Below, piece after piece: positions 8,680 through 17,569 of a stretch of DNA of 64,000 nt. The notes beneath the pieces were generated by a model. That model searched no databases and was not told the DNA's origin. It saw nothing but the letters and a program-made list of their open reading frames with translations. The translations under genes were made by a program, and so were the position numbers. This stretch comes from Bradyrhizobium sp. 170 (GTDB lineage Bacteria > Pseudomonadota > Alphaproteobacteria > Rhizobiales > Xanthobacteraceae): positions 7,998,001 through 8,062,000 of the forward strand of contig NZ_CP064703.1 of assembly GCF_023101085.1 (NCBI RefSeq), written 5' to 3'. Numbering within the stretch: the first letter of the stretch is position 1; the number at the start of each line of letters is the position of its first letter.

Positions 8680-10008
8680 TCAATTCAATCCCTGGCCGAT
8701 CGATCCAGGCTTTGGACCTCCTGTCGCCCAATCGAGAAGCTCAATCGTGTGCACCACAGGAACTGACGTACCGCCGGCAATTTGAACCATGCATCCAATA
8801 TTGCCTGCAGCGATCATGTCCGGTTTGACTGTCGCAAGATTGGCGATCTTCCGATCGCGCAATCTGCTCGCAATGTCGGGCTGGAGAATGTTGTAGGTCC
8901 CCGCCGAACCGCAACACAAATGGCTCTCAGGCACATCTTTCACCACGAATCCATTCTTGGAAAGCAATTCTTTCGGAAGGCCTGTGATTTTCTGTCCGTG
9001 CTGCAGCGAACAAGCCGAGTGATAGGCGATTGTGACGTCGCCTTTTTGTGTCGTTGGCGCGAGCTCAATGCCGGCGAGAAACTCCGTGATATCCTTTGCC
9101 AGCGCGGAGATTTGCGCTGCAGGGCCAGCGAAATCGCGATCCTCGCGCAGCATGAAACCATAGTCCTTGATGACCGTGCCGCAGCCCGATGCCGTAATCA
9201 GGATGGCGTCGAGGCCACCTTGTTCCGCTTCCTTTTTCCACACGTTGATGTTGGCGCGGGCCCGCGCCAGCGCGTCGCCATCCTGCCCGAGGTGATGGGT
9301 GAGCGCGCCGCAGCATTGCTCGTCCTTGACCAGGACGACCTCGATGCCGTGGCGCGTCAGGAGATTGATGGCGGCCTGGTTGATGCGCGGCGCCAGCACC
9401 TGCTGGGCGCAGCCCTGCAGCAGCGCGACCCGCCCGCGCCGCTCGCCCGTGGCCGCAAAGACGCTGCCGCCCGAGGGTCCCGGCGCCGGGAGGCCGTTCG
9501 GCGCGAGCGCCAGCATCGCCTTGATCCGCCGCAACAGACCGGGCGTCGCCGCCGCCTTTGACGCCGGCAGCAGGGCCGCAAAAGGCCGGGCGAACCGCGC
9601 CATGATCATGCTGGCGCGAAACAGCTTTGGCCGCGGCAACACCAGCGCCAGCACCGCGCGCAACGCCCGCTCGGTCAGCGGCCGCGAATAGTCCCGCTCG
9701 ATCCGGACTCGTGCCTGATCGACCAGGTGCATGTAGTGCACGCCCGACGGACAGGTCGTCATGCAGGCGAGGCAGGAGAGGCAGCGGTCGATATGCTTGA
9801 CCACCTCCGCGGTCGGCGGCTTGTCCTTTTCCAGCATCTCCTTGATCAAATAGATGCGACCGCGCGGGCTATCGAGCTCGTCGCCGAGCAGCACATAGGT
9901 CGGACAGGTCGCGGTGCAGAAGCCGCAATGCACGCAGGCGCGCAGGATCTTGTCGGCTTCGGCGATATCAGGGTCGGCGAGCTGGGCGAGCGAGAATTCG
10001 GTTTTCAT
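8680..10008 (-). CDS. glcF: Glycolate oxidase iron-sulfur subunit
   Basis: 442 residues. Two 4Fe-4S ferredoxin-type motifs are intact: CVHCGFCTATCP at 25-36 and CLSCLACMTTCP at 76-87. Two CCG domains follow, with CCGALTHHLG and CCGSAGTYNILQP. This is the electron-transfer subunit of membrane-associated glycolate oxidase GlcDEF, which oxidises glycolate to glyoxylate and passes electrons to the respiratory chain. The start ATG overlaps the stop of glcE in an ATGA, showing translational coupling. It is longer than E. coli GlcF (407 aa), largely by an Ala/Pro-rich insertion around residues 120-165. Confidence 0.95.
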   Translation of the reverse strand: MKTEFSLAQLADPDIAEADKILRACVHCGFCTATCPTYVLLGDELDSPRGRIYLIKEMLEKDKPPTAEVVKHIDRCLSCLACMTTCPSGVHYMHLVDQARVRIERDYSRPLTERALRAVLALVLPRPKLFRASMIMARFARPFAALLPASKAAATPGLLRRIKAMLALAPNGLPAPGPSGGSVFAATGERRGRVALLQGCAQQVLAPRINQAAINLLTRHGIEVVLVKDEQCCGALTHHLGQDGDALARARANINVWKKEAEQGGLDAILITASGCGTVIKDYGFMLREDRDFAGPAAQISALAKDITEFLAGIELAPTTQKGDVTIAYHSACSLQHGQKITGLPKELLSKNGFVVKDVPESHLCCGSAGTYNILQPDIASRLRDRKIANLATVKPDMIAAGNIGCMVQIAGGTSVPVVHTIELLDWATGGPKPGSIGQGLN

Positions 10009-11270
10009 GACGCGGGCCCCCGCACCATCCGGCCGCGGTTGAGGATGATCTTGGGATCGAAGCTGTGGCGCACGCGCTGGCTCAGCGCGGCTAGGCCTGC
10101 AGCCTGCGGATGGAAGACGTCGACATTTCGCCTGGTCTGCTCGGACGCCCGGATCAGCGCCGCGTGGCCGCCGGCCGCCTCGACGCGCTGGCGCACCAGG
10201 GCGGCTAGCGCATCCGGCTTGGGCGGCAATGCCGCCCAGATCAGGCCGCCGCCCCAGTCGTAGATCACATCGCCCCCGGTGTCGCGCGCCAGCGCCTGGC
10301 CGAGCGCGCCGCCGGAAGCCGGCGGACAGACGATCCGCCACACCGGCCACGCACCGAGCGCGCCGCTGGCGGCGAAGGGTTCGACGTCGCGGATGGCACT
10401 CCACGCCGCAGCCGAGGCGCCGTCCTGCAGCATGTCCACCGACCCGAATGGCGCAAGCGTCCTGGCCAGCGAATTGGCGCGATCCGCCACCGAGGCGGCA
10501 ATGCCTTCGAGCCGCAGCATCGTGGCCGCCCGCCCCTGCGTCGAAAACCCCGCGAGCTCGCCGGTGGCGGGCCGGAATGCCGAGTTCGGCAGGTGCGCCG
10601 CGCCCGAGACGTCGTAGGGCGAGCCAAGTGCTGCGGTCATTGCCCGGTTCGCGCTCACATCGTCCAGCCCGCTTAGCACCAGCGTGCGCTCGCTCTCAGG
10701 TCTAGGCATCACCTTGAGGGTGACTTCCGTCATCACGGCCAGCGTGCCCCACGACCCCGCCAACAGCTTGCAGAGATCATATCCGGTGACATTCTTCACC
10801 ACCCTGCCCCCGGTTTTAAAACTGTCGCCAAAGCCGGACACCGCATGCGCGCCGAGCAGATGATCGCGGGCGCCGCCGGCCTTGATGCGGCGGGGACCGG
10901 CGAGCCCCGCCCCGATCATGCCGCCGATGGTGCCGTTGCCGGATACGCCCAGCAGCGCGGAGGTATCCATCGGCTCGAAGGCGAATTGCTGGTTCTTGGA
11001 ATCGATCAGCGACTGCACGTCGGCAAGCGGCGCGCCGGCCTGCACCGTGATGATCAGCTCGTTCGGCTCGTAGGCGGAGACGGCGTTCAGCGCCGACACA
11101 TCAAGCACAGCGTTGGTCGCCATCGGATGGCCGATCGCGCGCCTGGTGCCATGGCCAATGATCTCCAGCGGCTGCTCGCTGGCAATCGCCGCGCGCACCA
11201 CCTCTTCGACGTCTTTGGCGTCTCGTACTTTGAGCGTATCCACGCTTTCAAACCCGAACTCTGTCGTCAT
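10005..11270 (-). CDS. glcE: Glycolate oxidase FAD-binding subunit
   Basis: 421 residues from ATG 11268-11270, preceded by AAGGCGG; a TTG six codons earlier is less likely. The N-terminal FAD_binding_4 (PCMH-type) domain covers about 10-175, with EIIGHGTRRAIG and GNGTIGGMIGAGLAGPRR for the FAD pyrophosphate and VVKNVTGYDLCKLLAGSWGTL. GlcE is the second flavoprotein-like subunit of GlcDEF. It sits between glcD and glcF and overlaps glcF by four bases. A short palindromic repeat separates it from glcD. Confidence 0.95.
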   Translation of the reverse strand: MTTEFGFESVDTLKVRDAKDVEEVVRAAIASEQPLEIIGHGTRRAIGHPMATNAVLDVSALNAVSAYEPNELIITVQAGAPLADVQSLIDSKNQQFAFEPMDTSALLGVSGNGTIGGMIGAGLAGPRRIKAGGARDHLLGAHAVSGFGDSFKTGGRVVKNVTGYDLCKLLAGSWGTLAVMTEVTLKVMPRPESERTLVLSGLDDVSANRAMTAALGSPYDVSGAAHLPNSAFRPATGELAGFSTQGRAATMLRLEGIAASVADRANSLARTLAPFGSVDMLQDGASAAAWSAIRDVEPFAASGALGAWPVWRIVCPPASGGALGQALARDTGGDVIYDWGGGLIWAALPPKPDALAALVRQRVEAAGGHAALIRASEQTRRNVDVFHPQAAGLAALSQRVRHSFDPKIILNRGRMVRGPAS

Positions 11271-11339
11271 CGTCCGCCTTGTGCGCAATTGCGCACCGGG
11301 CGGACGATCCAGTAATCGCAGGAGCCGAGGACGAAAATC

Positions 11340-11385
11340 TGCGGCGCGGCGTACTGGATACCCCGCCTTCGCGGGGTATGACGAT
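11340..11385. repeat. Short palindromic repeat, family B (ATACCCCGC stem)
   Basis: ATACCCCGC at 11358-11366 pairs perfectly with GCGGGGTAT at 11371-11379 across CTTC. The flanking GGCGTACTGG and GACGATT match the kind of short dispersed repeat often seen between genes in Bradyrhizobium. It sits inside the glcD-glcE spacer and may stabilise or attenuate the transcript. Confidence 0.55.
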
Positions 11386-11408
11386 TGAAAAATTGGCGAA
11401 GTCCATGC

Positions 11409-12902
11409 TCAAAATCTCGGAATATCCGGAAACGCCAGTCTGCCGCCGTGCACATGCATGCGGCCGAGTTCGGCGCAGCGGTGCAGCGTCGGAAACACCT
11501 TTCCCGGGTTTAGCAGCCCCTGCGCATCGAACGCGCATTTCAGCCGCTGCTGCTGGTTGAGATCGATCTCGGAAAACATTTCCGGCATCAGGTCGCGCTT
11601 CTCGATGCCGACGCCGTGTTCGCCGGTGAGCACGCCGCCGAATTCGACGCAGGCGCGCAGGATGTCGGCGCCGAACGCCTCCGCCCGCTCGATCTCGCCC
11701 GGCTGGTTGGCGTCATAAAGGATCAAGGGGTGCAAATTGCCGTCGCCCGCGTGAAACACGTTGGCGACGCGCAGATCGTATTTCGCCGAGAGGTCGCGGA
11801 TTCGCGCGAGCGCCTTCGGCAGCGCGCCGCGCGGAATGGTGCCGTCCATGCAGAGATAGTCGGGCGAAATCCGGCCCACCGCCGGGAATGCCGCCTTGCG
11901 GCCGGCCCAGAACAGATTGCGTTCGGCCTCGCTGGTGGAGATCTGGCAGGTCGTCGAGCCGCAGCCTTGCGCGATCGCCTCGACGCGCTTGATCAGTTCG
12001 TCGACCTCGACGCTAGGGCCATCGAGTTCGATGATCAGAAGCGCCTCGACATCGAGCGGATAGCCGGCGTGAACAAAAGCTTCGGCGGCGTGGATCGCGG
12101 GCTTGTCCATCATCTCCATGCCGCCTGGAATGATGCCGGCGCCGATGATGGCAGCCACGCATTCGCCGGCGGGCTCGACCTCGGCGAACCCCACCATCAG
12201 GGCGCGGGCCGTCTCCGGCTTCTGCAGGATCCGCACCGTGATCTCGGTGATGACGCCGAGCAGCCCTTCCGAGCCGGTGATGATGCCCATCAGGTCGTAG
12301 CCTGAGTTCTCCGCCGCCTTGCCGCCGATCCGCAGGATCTCGCCGGACATCAGCACGATTTCGCAGCCCAGCACGTTGTTGGTGGTCATGCCGTATTTCA
12401 GGCAATGCACCCCGCCGGAATTTTCCGCGACATTGCCGCCGATCGAGCAGGCGATCTGCGACGACGGGTCGGGCGCATAATAGAATCCGGCATGCGCCAC
12501 CGCCTGGCTGATGGCGAGGTTGGTGACGCCGGGTTCGGTTACCACCACGCGATTGTCGAAATCGATCTCGCGGATGCGCTTGAACTTGCCGAGCCCCAGC
12601 AGCACGCCGTCGGCCAGCGGCAGCGCGCCGCCCGATAGCGAGGTGCCGGAACCGCGCGGCACGACCTTGATGCCCTGCTCGAAGCAGTATTTCAGGACCT
12701 GCGAGACCTGCTCGGTGGTGTCGGGCAGCACCACGACCATCGGCGGCTGGCGGTACGCCATCAGGCCATCGGACTCGTAGGGCAGCATTTCGGCCGCGCT
12801 GTCGATCACGCCCTCGCCCGGCACGATCGCACGCAGGGCTGTGACGATGGCGTCACGGCGATCCAGGACCGCCTGATCGGAAGCCGGCATCATGATGGCC
12901 AT
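11409..12902 (-). CDS. glcD: Glycolate oxidase catalytic FAD subunit
   Basis: 497 residues (E. coli GlcD 499). The start at 12902 has TTGAGGA about six bases upstream. The FAD_binding_4 domain (about 40-180) carries VVPRGSGTSLSGGALP and CSIGGNVAENSGGVHCLKYG. The FAD-oxidase C-terminal domain (about 220-480) ends with NVFHAGDGNLHPLILYD and GVLTGEHGVGIEKR, the conserved active-site His region. It oxidises glycolate (and often D-lactate) to the 2-oxo acid. It is the first gene of glcDEF and is divergent from a cytochrome c gene; the 228-base gap between them should hold both promoters. Confidence 0.96.
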   Translation of the reverse strand: MAIMMPASDQAVLDRRDAIVTALRAIVPGEGVIDSAAEMLPYESDGLMAYRQPPMVVVLPDTTEQVSQVLKYCFEQGIKVVPRGSGTSLSGGALPLADGVLLGLGKFKRIREIDFDNRVVVTEPGVTNLAISQAVAHAGFYYAPDPSSQIACSIGGNVAENSGGVHCLKYGMTTNNVLGCEIVLMSGEILRIGGKAAENSGYDLMGIITGSEGLLGVITEITVRILQKPETARALMVGFAEVEPAGECVAAIIGAGIIPGGMEMMDKPAIHAAEAFVHAGYPLDVEALLIIELDGPSVEVDELIKRVEAIAQGCGSTTCQISTSEAERNLFWAGRKAAFPAVGRISPDYLCMDGTIPRGALPKALARIRDLSAKYDLRVANVFHAGDGNLHPLILYDANQPGEIERAEAFGADILRACVEFGGVLTGEHGVGIEKRDLMPEMFSEIDLNQQQRLKCAFDAQGLLNPGKVFPTLHRCAELGRMHVHGGRLAFPDIPRF

Positions 12903-13130
12903 ACGTATCCTCAAAGCCTCGCGAACGAATTTGTGATGCCAAATCAAGCACGTCTACCAAGGTTTGGGTAGGCCATCCGAAAGTTGGATTGCCGTCCCTC
13001 CGAACGATGAGTTCTCTCTGGGGCAAGCCGGCCATGGGCAAAACTGTCAAAGTTTCGTGGCTTGTCCAATTCAAGCGGTCCTGCCACAAGAAATCCGCCT
13101 CTCTACCCGGGAAGAAACGAAGAGCACCAC

Positions 13131-13523
13131 ATGAAAACATCGACTTTGAGCGCGCTGGTTGTCGTTACCTCTTTGGCCACAGCAACGGGCGCGCTGGCGC
13201 AGGACGCTGCCGCCGGCAAGTCCTCGTTCAACAAATGCCTGGCCTGCCACGCGATCGGCGAGGGCGCCAAGAACAAGGTCGGCCCGGTGCTGAACGGGCT
13301 CGACGGCCGCAAGTCCGGCACCGTCGAGGGCTATAATTACTCCGACGCCAACAAGAATTCCGGCATCACCTGGAACAAGGACGTGTTCCTCGAATACATC
13401 AAGGACCCGAAGGCGAAGATTCCCGCCACCAAGATGGTCTTCGCCGGAATCAAGAACGAGAAAGAGGCCGGCGACCTCTGGGCCTATGTCGCCTCGTTCG
13501 ACAAGGACGGCAAGACGAAGTGA
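13131..13523 (+). CDS. Periplasmic class I cytochrome c (c2/c550 type)
   Basis: 130 residues with a signal peptide cleaved after GALA. The single haem site is CLACH at 36-40, and the likely Met ligand is Met102 in KMVFAGIKNEKE. Length and spacing fit soluble c2/c550 cytochromes, such as CycA of Bradyrhizobium, which shuttle electrons in the periplasm. It is divergent from glcD, but a functional link to glycolate oxidation is only a suggestion. The upstream ribosome site is weak. Confidence 0.9.
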   Translation: MKTSTLSALVVVTSLATATGALAQDAAAGKSSFNKCLACHAIGEGAKNKVGPVLNGLDGRKSGTVEGYNYSDANKNSGITWNKDVFLEYIKDPKAKIPATKMVFAGIKNEKEAGDLWAYVASFDKDGKTK

Positions 13524-13531
13524 GGTTGCCA

Positions 13532-13558
13532 GCGGCTCTGCACGCGTTGCGGAGCCGC
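13532..13558 (+). terminator. Possible terminator hairpin after the cytochrome gene
   Basis: GCGGCTC pairs with GAGCCGC nine bases after the stop codon. No T-run follows, so it may be only a stabilising hairpin. Confidence 0.35.
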
Positions 13559-13584
13559 GCTCCTCACCAGGAGCGACCGCTGCA

Positions 13585-13878
13585 TCAAGCCAGCGTGTGC
13601 ACGATCACGGGTCCGGCCATTGCGGTGGCCGGCCCGGTCAACAGCGGCGCCAGATCATGCTCGATCCACGCCAGCGCGCGCTTGTTGGATTCTTCGGCAG
13701 CCGCGAAATTGTTGAACAGGCTGATCGCGATCACCGTGTCATCGGGCGCATAGACCACGTAATAGCCCATGAATCCGTCGACCCCGCTGATGACGGGAAT
13801 CGCGCCTTCCTTGATCCTGCGTATGAGCTCTTCGGCCTTGCCGGCCTTGGCCTTGCCCTGACGAATGGCGGCGTACAT
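13585..13878 (-). CDS. Small ABM-like (dimeric alpha/beta barrel) protein
   Basis: 97 residues. MYAAIRQGKAKAGKAEELIRRI, then GFMGYYVVYAPDDTVIAISLFNN and AAAEESNKRALAWI, follow the pattern of antibiotic-biosynthesis-monooxygenase-like ferredoxin folds. A role in oxidation or haem handling cannot be claimed. It is convergent with the cytochrome gene and stands alone. Confidence 0.7.
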   Translation of the reverse strand: MYAAIRQGKAKAGKAEELIRRIKEGAIPVISGVDGFMGYYVVYAPDDTVIAISLFNNFAAAEESNKRALAWIEHDLAPLLTGPATAMAGPVIVHTLA

Positions 13879-14065
13879 GGCGCTCTCCCTCGAAGGTCGG
13901 CTGCCCGATAACGCGACTCTTAAGGTTCATCCACGGCGGGACGAGCAGCGGAATCCCGCGCCCACCGATCATATCCCATCCGCGGCCGTCAGGTCACGTG
14001 CGGCGTCACCGTCATCCTTGATCGCGCAAGAACGCGCGTCAACAGAAGCCGGGCTCGCGCACGCC

Positions 14066-15061
14066 TCAATGGGCCGCCGCCGCTTCCGCACCCGGCGCCG
14101 TCCCTGATATCATCGCTTCCACTTCCGCAACGACGAGATCTGGCGCCGCTTGCTGGACCATGTGACCGACGCCCGGCAGGACGATCAGTTTCGCGTTTGG
14201 CGCTGTGGCGGCGAGCGGCCGCGAGTGAATTCTGGTCGAGACCGTCTTGTCGGATTCATCACCCGAGATGATCGTGATCGGCGCCTTGATCTCGCCGTAG
14301 CGCGGCGCCTGCTCGACGACCGCCGCCTTGAGCGTCACGAGGTCTTGCGCGTTGGCGATGAATTCGCGCGGCCGCAGCAACAGCGGCGTGGCGGTGTTTT
14401 TGACAAAGCCGTCCGGCATCGTCTGCGGCAGGAAGACGCCGCGCACACCCGGTTCCGCCAGCAGGAGGCCGAGCGGCAGCGTGATGGTGTAGGCGAATAG
14501 CGGTCCGATCACCGGCGTGGCGATCAGCCTGTTGTAACGCCCGACGCCGCCGGGCCACGGATAGGCCACCGGCGCCAGCATCACGAGACCAGCGACGGCT
14601 TGCGGGTAATCCAGCGCAATCCGCGCCCCCAGCGCGCCGGCCCAGGAATGCACCACAAAGATCGCGCTGCTGACACCGAGCTTTGCCAGCGCGTCGGCGA
14701 TCATGCGGGCCTGGATTTCCGGGGTGGAGTCCTCAAGCCGGAGGCGCGTGCTCCAGCCATGCCCGGGACGGTCGATCAGAATCACGCGGTGCCTTCTGGC
14801 CAGCCGCTCGCCGACCGGCTGCCGCATCACCTCGAGATTGGAACTTGCGCCATGGAGCATCACGATCGGGGGACCGGCCGCATCGCGCGGGCCGATATCG
14901 AGGATGTGCAGGGTTCCGCCCGCCACCTCGACCATCCTGCCCTGGGGAGGATGGGCCCGCTGCGCCAGAAACACGCCGGCTTGCGTGACCAACGCCAGCA
15001 CCGCCAGCGCCGCCACTACAATGACTACCACCATCGAGGATTTCCGGCTGATTTTCTGCAC
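14066..15061 (-). CDS. Membrane-anchored alpha/beta hydrolase
   Basis: 331 residues. One N-terminal membrane segment (about 10-32) precedes an alpha/beta-hydrolase domain. VMLHGASSN forms the oxyanion region, and the nucleophile elbow is VVHSWAGALG, with His in place of the first Gly of GxSxG. A late Asp lies in ISGDESD and the catalytic His in PGVGHMVQQ. It could be an esterase, epoxide hydrolase or haloperoxidase-like enzyme held at the periplasmic face; the substrate is unknown. It is monocistronic. The tail is Ala-rich. Confidence 0.85.
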   Translation of the reverse strand: MQKISRKSSMVVVIVVAALAVLALVTQAGVFLAQRAHPPQGRMVEVAGGTLHILDIGPRDAAGPPIVMLHGASSNLEVMRQPVGERLARRHRVILIDRPGHGWSTRLRLEDSTPEIQARMIADALAKLGVSSAIFVVHSWAGALGARIALDYPQAVAGLVMLAPVAYPWPGGVGRYNRLIATPVIGPLFAYTITLPLGLLLAEPGVRGVFLPQTMPDGFVKNTATPLLLRPREFIANAQDLVTLKAAVVEQAPRYGEIKAPITIISGDESDKTVSTRIHSRPLAATAPNAKLIVLPGVGHMVQQAAPDLVVAEVEAMISGTAPGAEAAAAH

Positions 15062-15298
15062 CAGCGAGCTACGGCCCGGATGGAAGCAGGTTTCGGGGGT
15101 TGTCCACAGGGCCCCGCCCCTGTGGATAGCGGGGTCATAATGATGTCATCGTCAAATTTGTACAGTGACGCTGACACTTTCGCCATGTGTGCGCGTGCCT
15201 GATTGGGGGGTTAGTCGGGCGCCTGCATTGTACCCAACATCCACAGGAACAGGGGCGCTCACTACAAATTGTTCCAGCGTATCATCGGAGGACTGCTC

Positions 15299-15478
15299 AT
15301 GATTTCCGACGCAAGCGAAGCCGCCATCGATCAGATCGTAGCGAGTTGCAATGGCGACATCCGCGGCGCACTCAAGGCCCTGCTGCGGGTAAACGAGCAG
15401 CTTGAGGCCGAACTGGCGCAGTTCTACGCGGCGGTAGGCCTCGACGGCATGGCCCGCGGCAGCAACGCCGTACATTAG
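15299..15478 (+). CDS. Small conserved helical protein (59 aa)
   Basis: 59 residues with a good ribosome site (GGAGG, seven bases before ATG 15299). The protein is helical and acidic: DQIVASCNGDIRGALKALLRVNEQLEAELAQFYAAV. Similar small proteins with a GDIRGALKALL-type core recur in Bradyrhizobium, where they are called hypothetical. No function is known to me. Confidence 0.6.
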   Translation: MISDASEAAIDQIVASCNGDIRGALKALLRVNEQLEAELAQFYAAVGLDGMARGSNAVH

Positions 15479-15524
15479 AGCCTCCTGGGTCGACGCGTTT
15501 TCCCGACGCGGCTCGAAAAGCGCT

Positions 15525-15800
15525 CTAATTGGATTTGTTATCCGGCGTCTCTGCGGGCGGTTCTTCCACCGCCGGGCAGCTGCGGATAGTCGAACGGGCC
15601 AGCTTGGCGTCGTCGAGCGATTGGTACGGTCCGGATCCGAACCAGATATTTCCGCCGACCTGGGCGTTGATGACGGGATTGCTCGTGACAATTTCGCATT
15701 TGCTGGTCGCGCGGTTGCCGACCACCCAATAACCGCCTTGCGCCAAAGCGCAGGTTCCGGTCGCAATGATGATCGTGCCGGCCAGCAGCAATGATTTCAT
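15525..15800 (-). CDS. Small secreted protein (91 aa)
   Basis: 91 residues. The signal peptide is MKSLLLAGTIIIATGTCALA. The mature part starts QGGYWVVGNRATSKCEIV and has two Cys, probably disulfide-bonded, plus the motif IWFGSGPYQSLDDAKLARSTI. AGGAGC lies six bases before the start. It looks like a periplasmic or secreted protein of unknown role; the Trp/Gly pattern recalls SPOR-like small folds, but this is weak. Confidence 0.75.
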   Translation of the reverse strand: MKSLLLAGTIIIATGTCALAQGGYWVVGNRATSKCEIVTSNPVINAQVGGNIWFGSGPYQSLDDAKLARSTIRSCPAVEEPPAETPDNKSN

Positions 15801-15972
15801 GGCTCGCTCCTGTCACGCAGTCAGCCAATAATAGCGCGTTAGCTGCGCGGCGTTCCCGCGTGAAGCAAAGCGTCGGGAATCAAGGTTAACCGTGATCCCC
15901 TTGATCAAGCGCGATCTTATCGGTGTCCGCATTTGCGCTTCACGCCGGCCTTCGGGCCGGATCATGCGCGTG

Positions 15973-16629
15973 TCAGATATCGCGGCCTTCGACCTTTTCG
16001 GCGAGGGTCTTGACCAGTTCCGGCACCTTTTCGAGATGCGGATTGACGGCCAGCGCCTTGCGGAACGCTTCCAGCGCGCGCCTTTCGTCGCCGATCTCCT
16101 GCATGATCATGCCGAGCCCCGCCAGCGCGCCGAAATGCCGGGGCTCGCGGATCAGCACCTGCCGGATGTCCTCCAGCGAATGGGTGTAGTCGTTCTTCAG
16201 GTAATACAGCGTCGCGCGCCGGTTCCATGCCTCGACATAGTCGGGGCGCAGTTTGACGACGGCATCGAGCAGTTTCAGCGCGACATCGACCTTCTGCGCG
16301 TCCATCGCCGCCTTGGCGCGCAGCATCAACAGCGCAGCCGTATCGCTTGGGGTCTTCATCCACAGCGCCCAGATCCGCGCCTCGACGTGCTTGGCGCTGG
16401 CTTCATCGGGGGCGGCCTTCAACGCGCCAAACAGGAAATCCAGCCCGCGGGTGCGATCGGCCCCGACATTGGGAAGCTTGCTCGGCGCTTCCGGCAATTT
16501 CTTTTGGGCTTTCGGCGGGGGAACGACCTGGGTGTTGTTCTGGGCAAAAGCGGCCGCCGGCACGGCTGTCATGACAGCGGCGAGGACCACGATCCGGCAG
16601 TTACGGGCGCCTGGGAATCTCAAATCCAT
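15973..16629 (-). CDS. Secreted TPR-repeat protein
   Basis: 218 residues with an N-terminal signal peptide (cleavage near AAAFA). The mature part contains three to four TPR units at about 95-200, e.g. VDVALKLLDAVVKLRPDYVEAWNRRA, DYTHSLEDIRQVLIREPRHFGALAGLG and RALEAFRKALAVNPH. TPRs mediate protein-protein contacts, so this is probably a periplasmic scaffold. It precedes rpmJ in map order on the same strand, but a joint transcript is not evident. Confidence 0.85.
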   Translation of the reverse strand: MDLRFPGARNCRIVVLAAVMTAVPAAAFAQNNTQVVPPPKAQKKLPEAPSKLPNVGADRTRGLDFLFGALKAAPDEASAKHVEARIWALWMKTPSDTAALLMLRAKAAMDAQKVDVALKLLDAVVKLRPDYVEAWNRRATLYYLKNDYTHSLEDIRQVLIREPRHFGALAGLGMIMQEIGDERRALEAFRKALAVNPHLEKVPELVKTLAEKVEGRDI

Positions 16630-16752
16630 GGGCCAAGTCTAGACGCGCAAAATCGAGCCGCAAAGCGGCACGTCGTCAAAGACTTGTGAAACGAGGAAGA
16701 AAAAGCCGGCTCAGCGCCCAAGGCTAGCTGTGGCGGCTTAAACCTTGGCGGC

Positions 16753-16878
16753 TTAACCCTGGCGGGCCTTGAAGCGGCGCTGCACCTTGTTAATCACGTA
16801 TACCCGGCCCTTGCGGCGGACCAGACGGTTGTTGCGGTGACGACCACGCAGCGATTTCAACGAGTTACGGACCTTCAT
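16753..16878 (-). CDS. rpmJ: 50S ribosomal protein L36 (cysteine-free form)
   Basis: 41 residues: [17 protein letters not shown], then a basic middle and a [10 protein letters not shown] end. This is the alphaproteobacterial L36 of the C-minus type: it lacks the zinc-binding cysteines, so it does not depend on zinc. CAGGA lies upstream of the ATG at 16876-16878. An AAGCCG-type stem with a T5 run about 45 bases after the stop may terminate it. It stands alone, not in the spc operon. Confidence 0.95.
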   Translation of the reverse strand: MKVRNSLKSLRGRHRNNRLVRRKGRVYVINKVQRRFKARQG

Positions 16879-17023
16879 GGGACAATCCTGATGCTTTGAA
16901 AGGCCGTGTTGAAGGCCGAACCTGAGCTACCCAAAAGTGGCAAAATGGGATTTATCCCGAAAGCGGCCAACCGCCCGGGACGGGGCGGTTTCTAAGCCAT
17001 GCCGGCCCCGAATGTCAATCCGA

Positions 17024-17045
17024 ATGGGCCCGTTTTCGGGCCCAT
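17024..17045 (-). terminator. Possible hairpin after the MaoC operon
   Basis: ATGGGCCC and GGGCCCAT form a perfect 8-bp stem around a six-base loop, 61 bases after the MaoC stop codon. There is no clear T-run. A second stem (AACCGCCC / GGGCGGTT) lies at 16969-16990. Confidence 0.35.
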
Positions 17046-17105
17046 CTGTCCCGTTCCGGACCTAACGCTGGGCGTCAAACCACGCTGCCGTAGAACTATT
17101 CGGAA

Positions 17106-17555
17106 TCACTGGCAAAACAGGTCGCGCGGGAATTCGACCAGGGCCTCGCCGGTCGCGACCTTCTCCGCAAGCTGGTTCTTCACCACCACGTCGATCAAAA
17201 CCCAGCGGGATTTTTCAGTCGTCTGCTTGGCCTTGATGATTCCCGATGGCTGGATGGTATCGCCCGGCCGGACCGGCTTGACCCACCGCGTCTCCAGCCG
17301 CCGGTGGATCGCACCGGCGGGGCAGGCCCAGTCGGTCAGCATTCGGGAGATCAGCCCGAAATTGTTCATGCCGTGCATGATGATGCCGCCGAAATTGGTC
17401 TTGCCGAAATTGCCCTTCATGTAGTCGTCGTCGAGATGCAGCGGGTTGTAGTCGAGCGAGGCATCGCAAAACAGGCGGATCGATTCGCGTGAGACCGCGA
17501 ATTTCGGGCCGTCGATGACGTCGCCGGCGGAGAGATTGTCGAACGTAGCAGTCAT
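17106..17555 (-). CDS. MaoC-like hydratase/dehydratase
   Basis: 149 residues, hot-dog fold of the MaoC_dehydratas type. The hydratase-2 signature is visible as YNPLHLDDDYMKGNFG (about residue 38 onward) with the catalytic-site Asp/His region, and HGMNNFGLI follows. GGAGGG precedes the ATG at 17553-17555. It lies 14 bases after the preceding MaoC-type gene, so the two are surely cotranscribed and may act as a heterodimer, as known for split R-specific enoyl-CoA hydratases. The acyl-CoA substrate is unknown. Confidence 0.88.
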   Translation of the reverse strand: MTATFDNLSAGDVIDGPKFAVSRESIRLFCDASLDYNPLHLDDDYMKGNFGKTNFGGIIMHGMNNFGLISRMLTDWACPAGAIHRRLETRWVKPVRPGDTIQPSGIIKAKQTTEKSRWVLIDVVVKNQLAEKVATGEALVEFPRDLFCQ

Positions 17556-17569
17556 TGATCGCCCTCCTC

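Noticed and set aside
15152..15766. 204-codon minus-strand frame
   Set aside because: It covers a small plus-strand gene with a strong ribosome site and overlaps the better-supported secreted 91-residue gene in another frame; no domain is visible.
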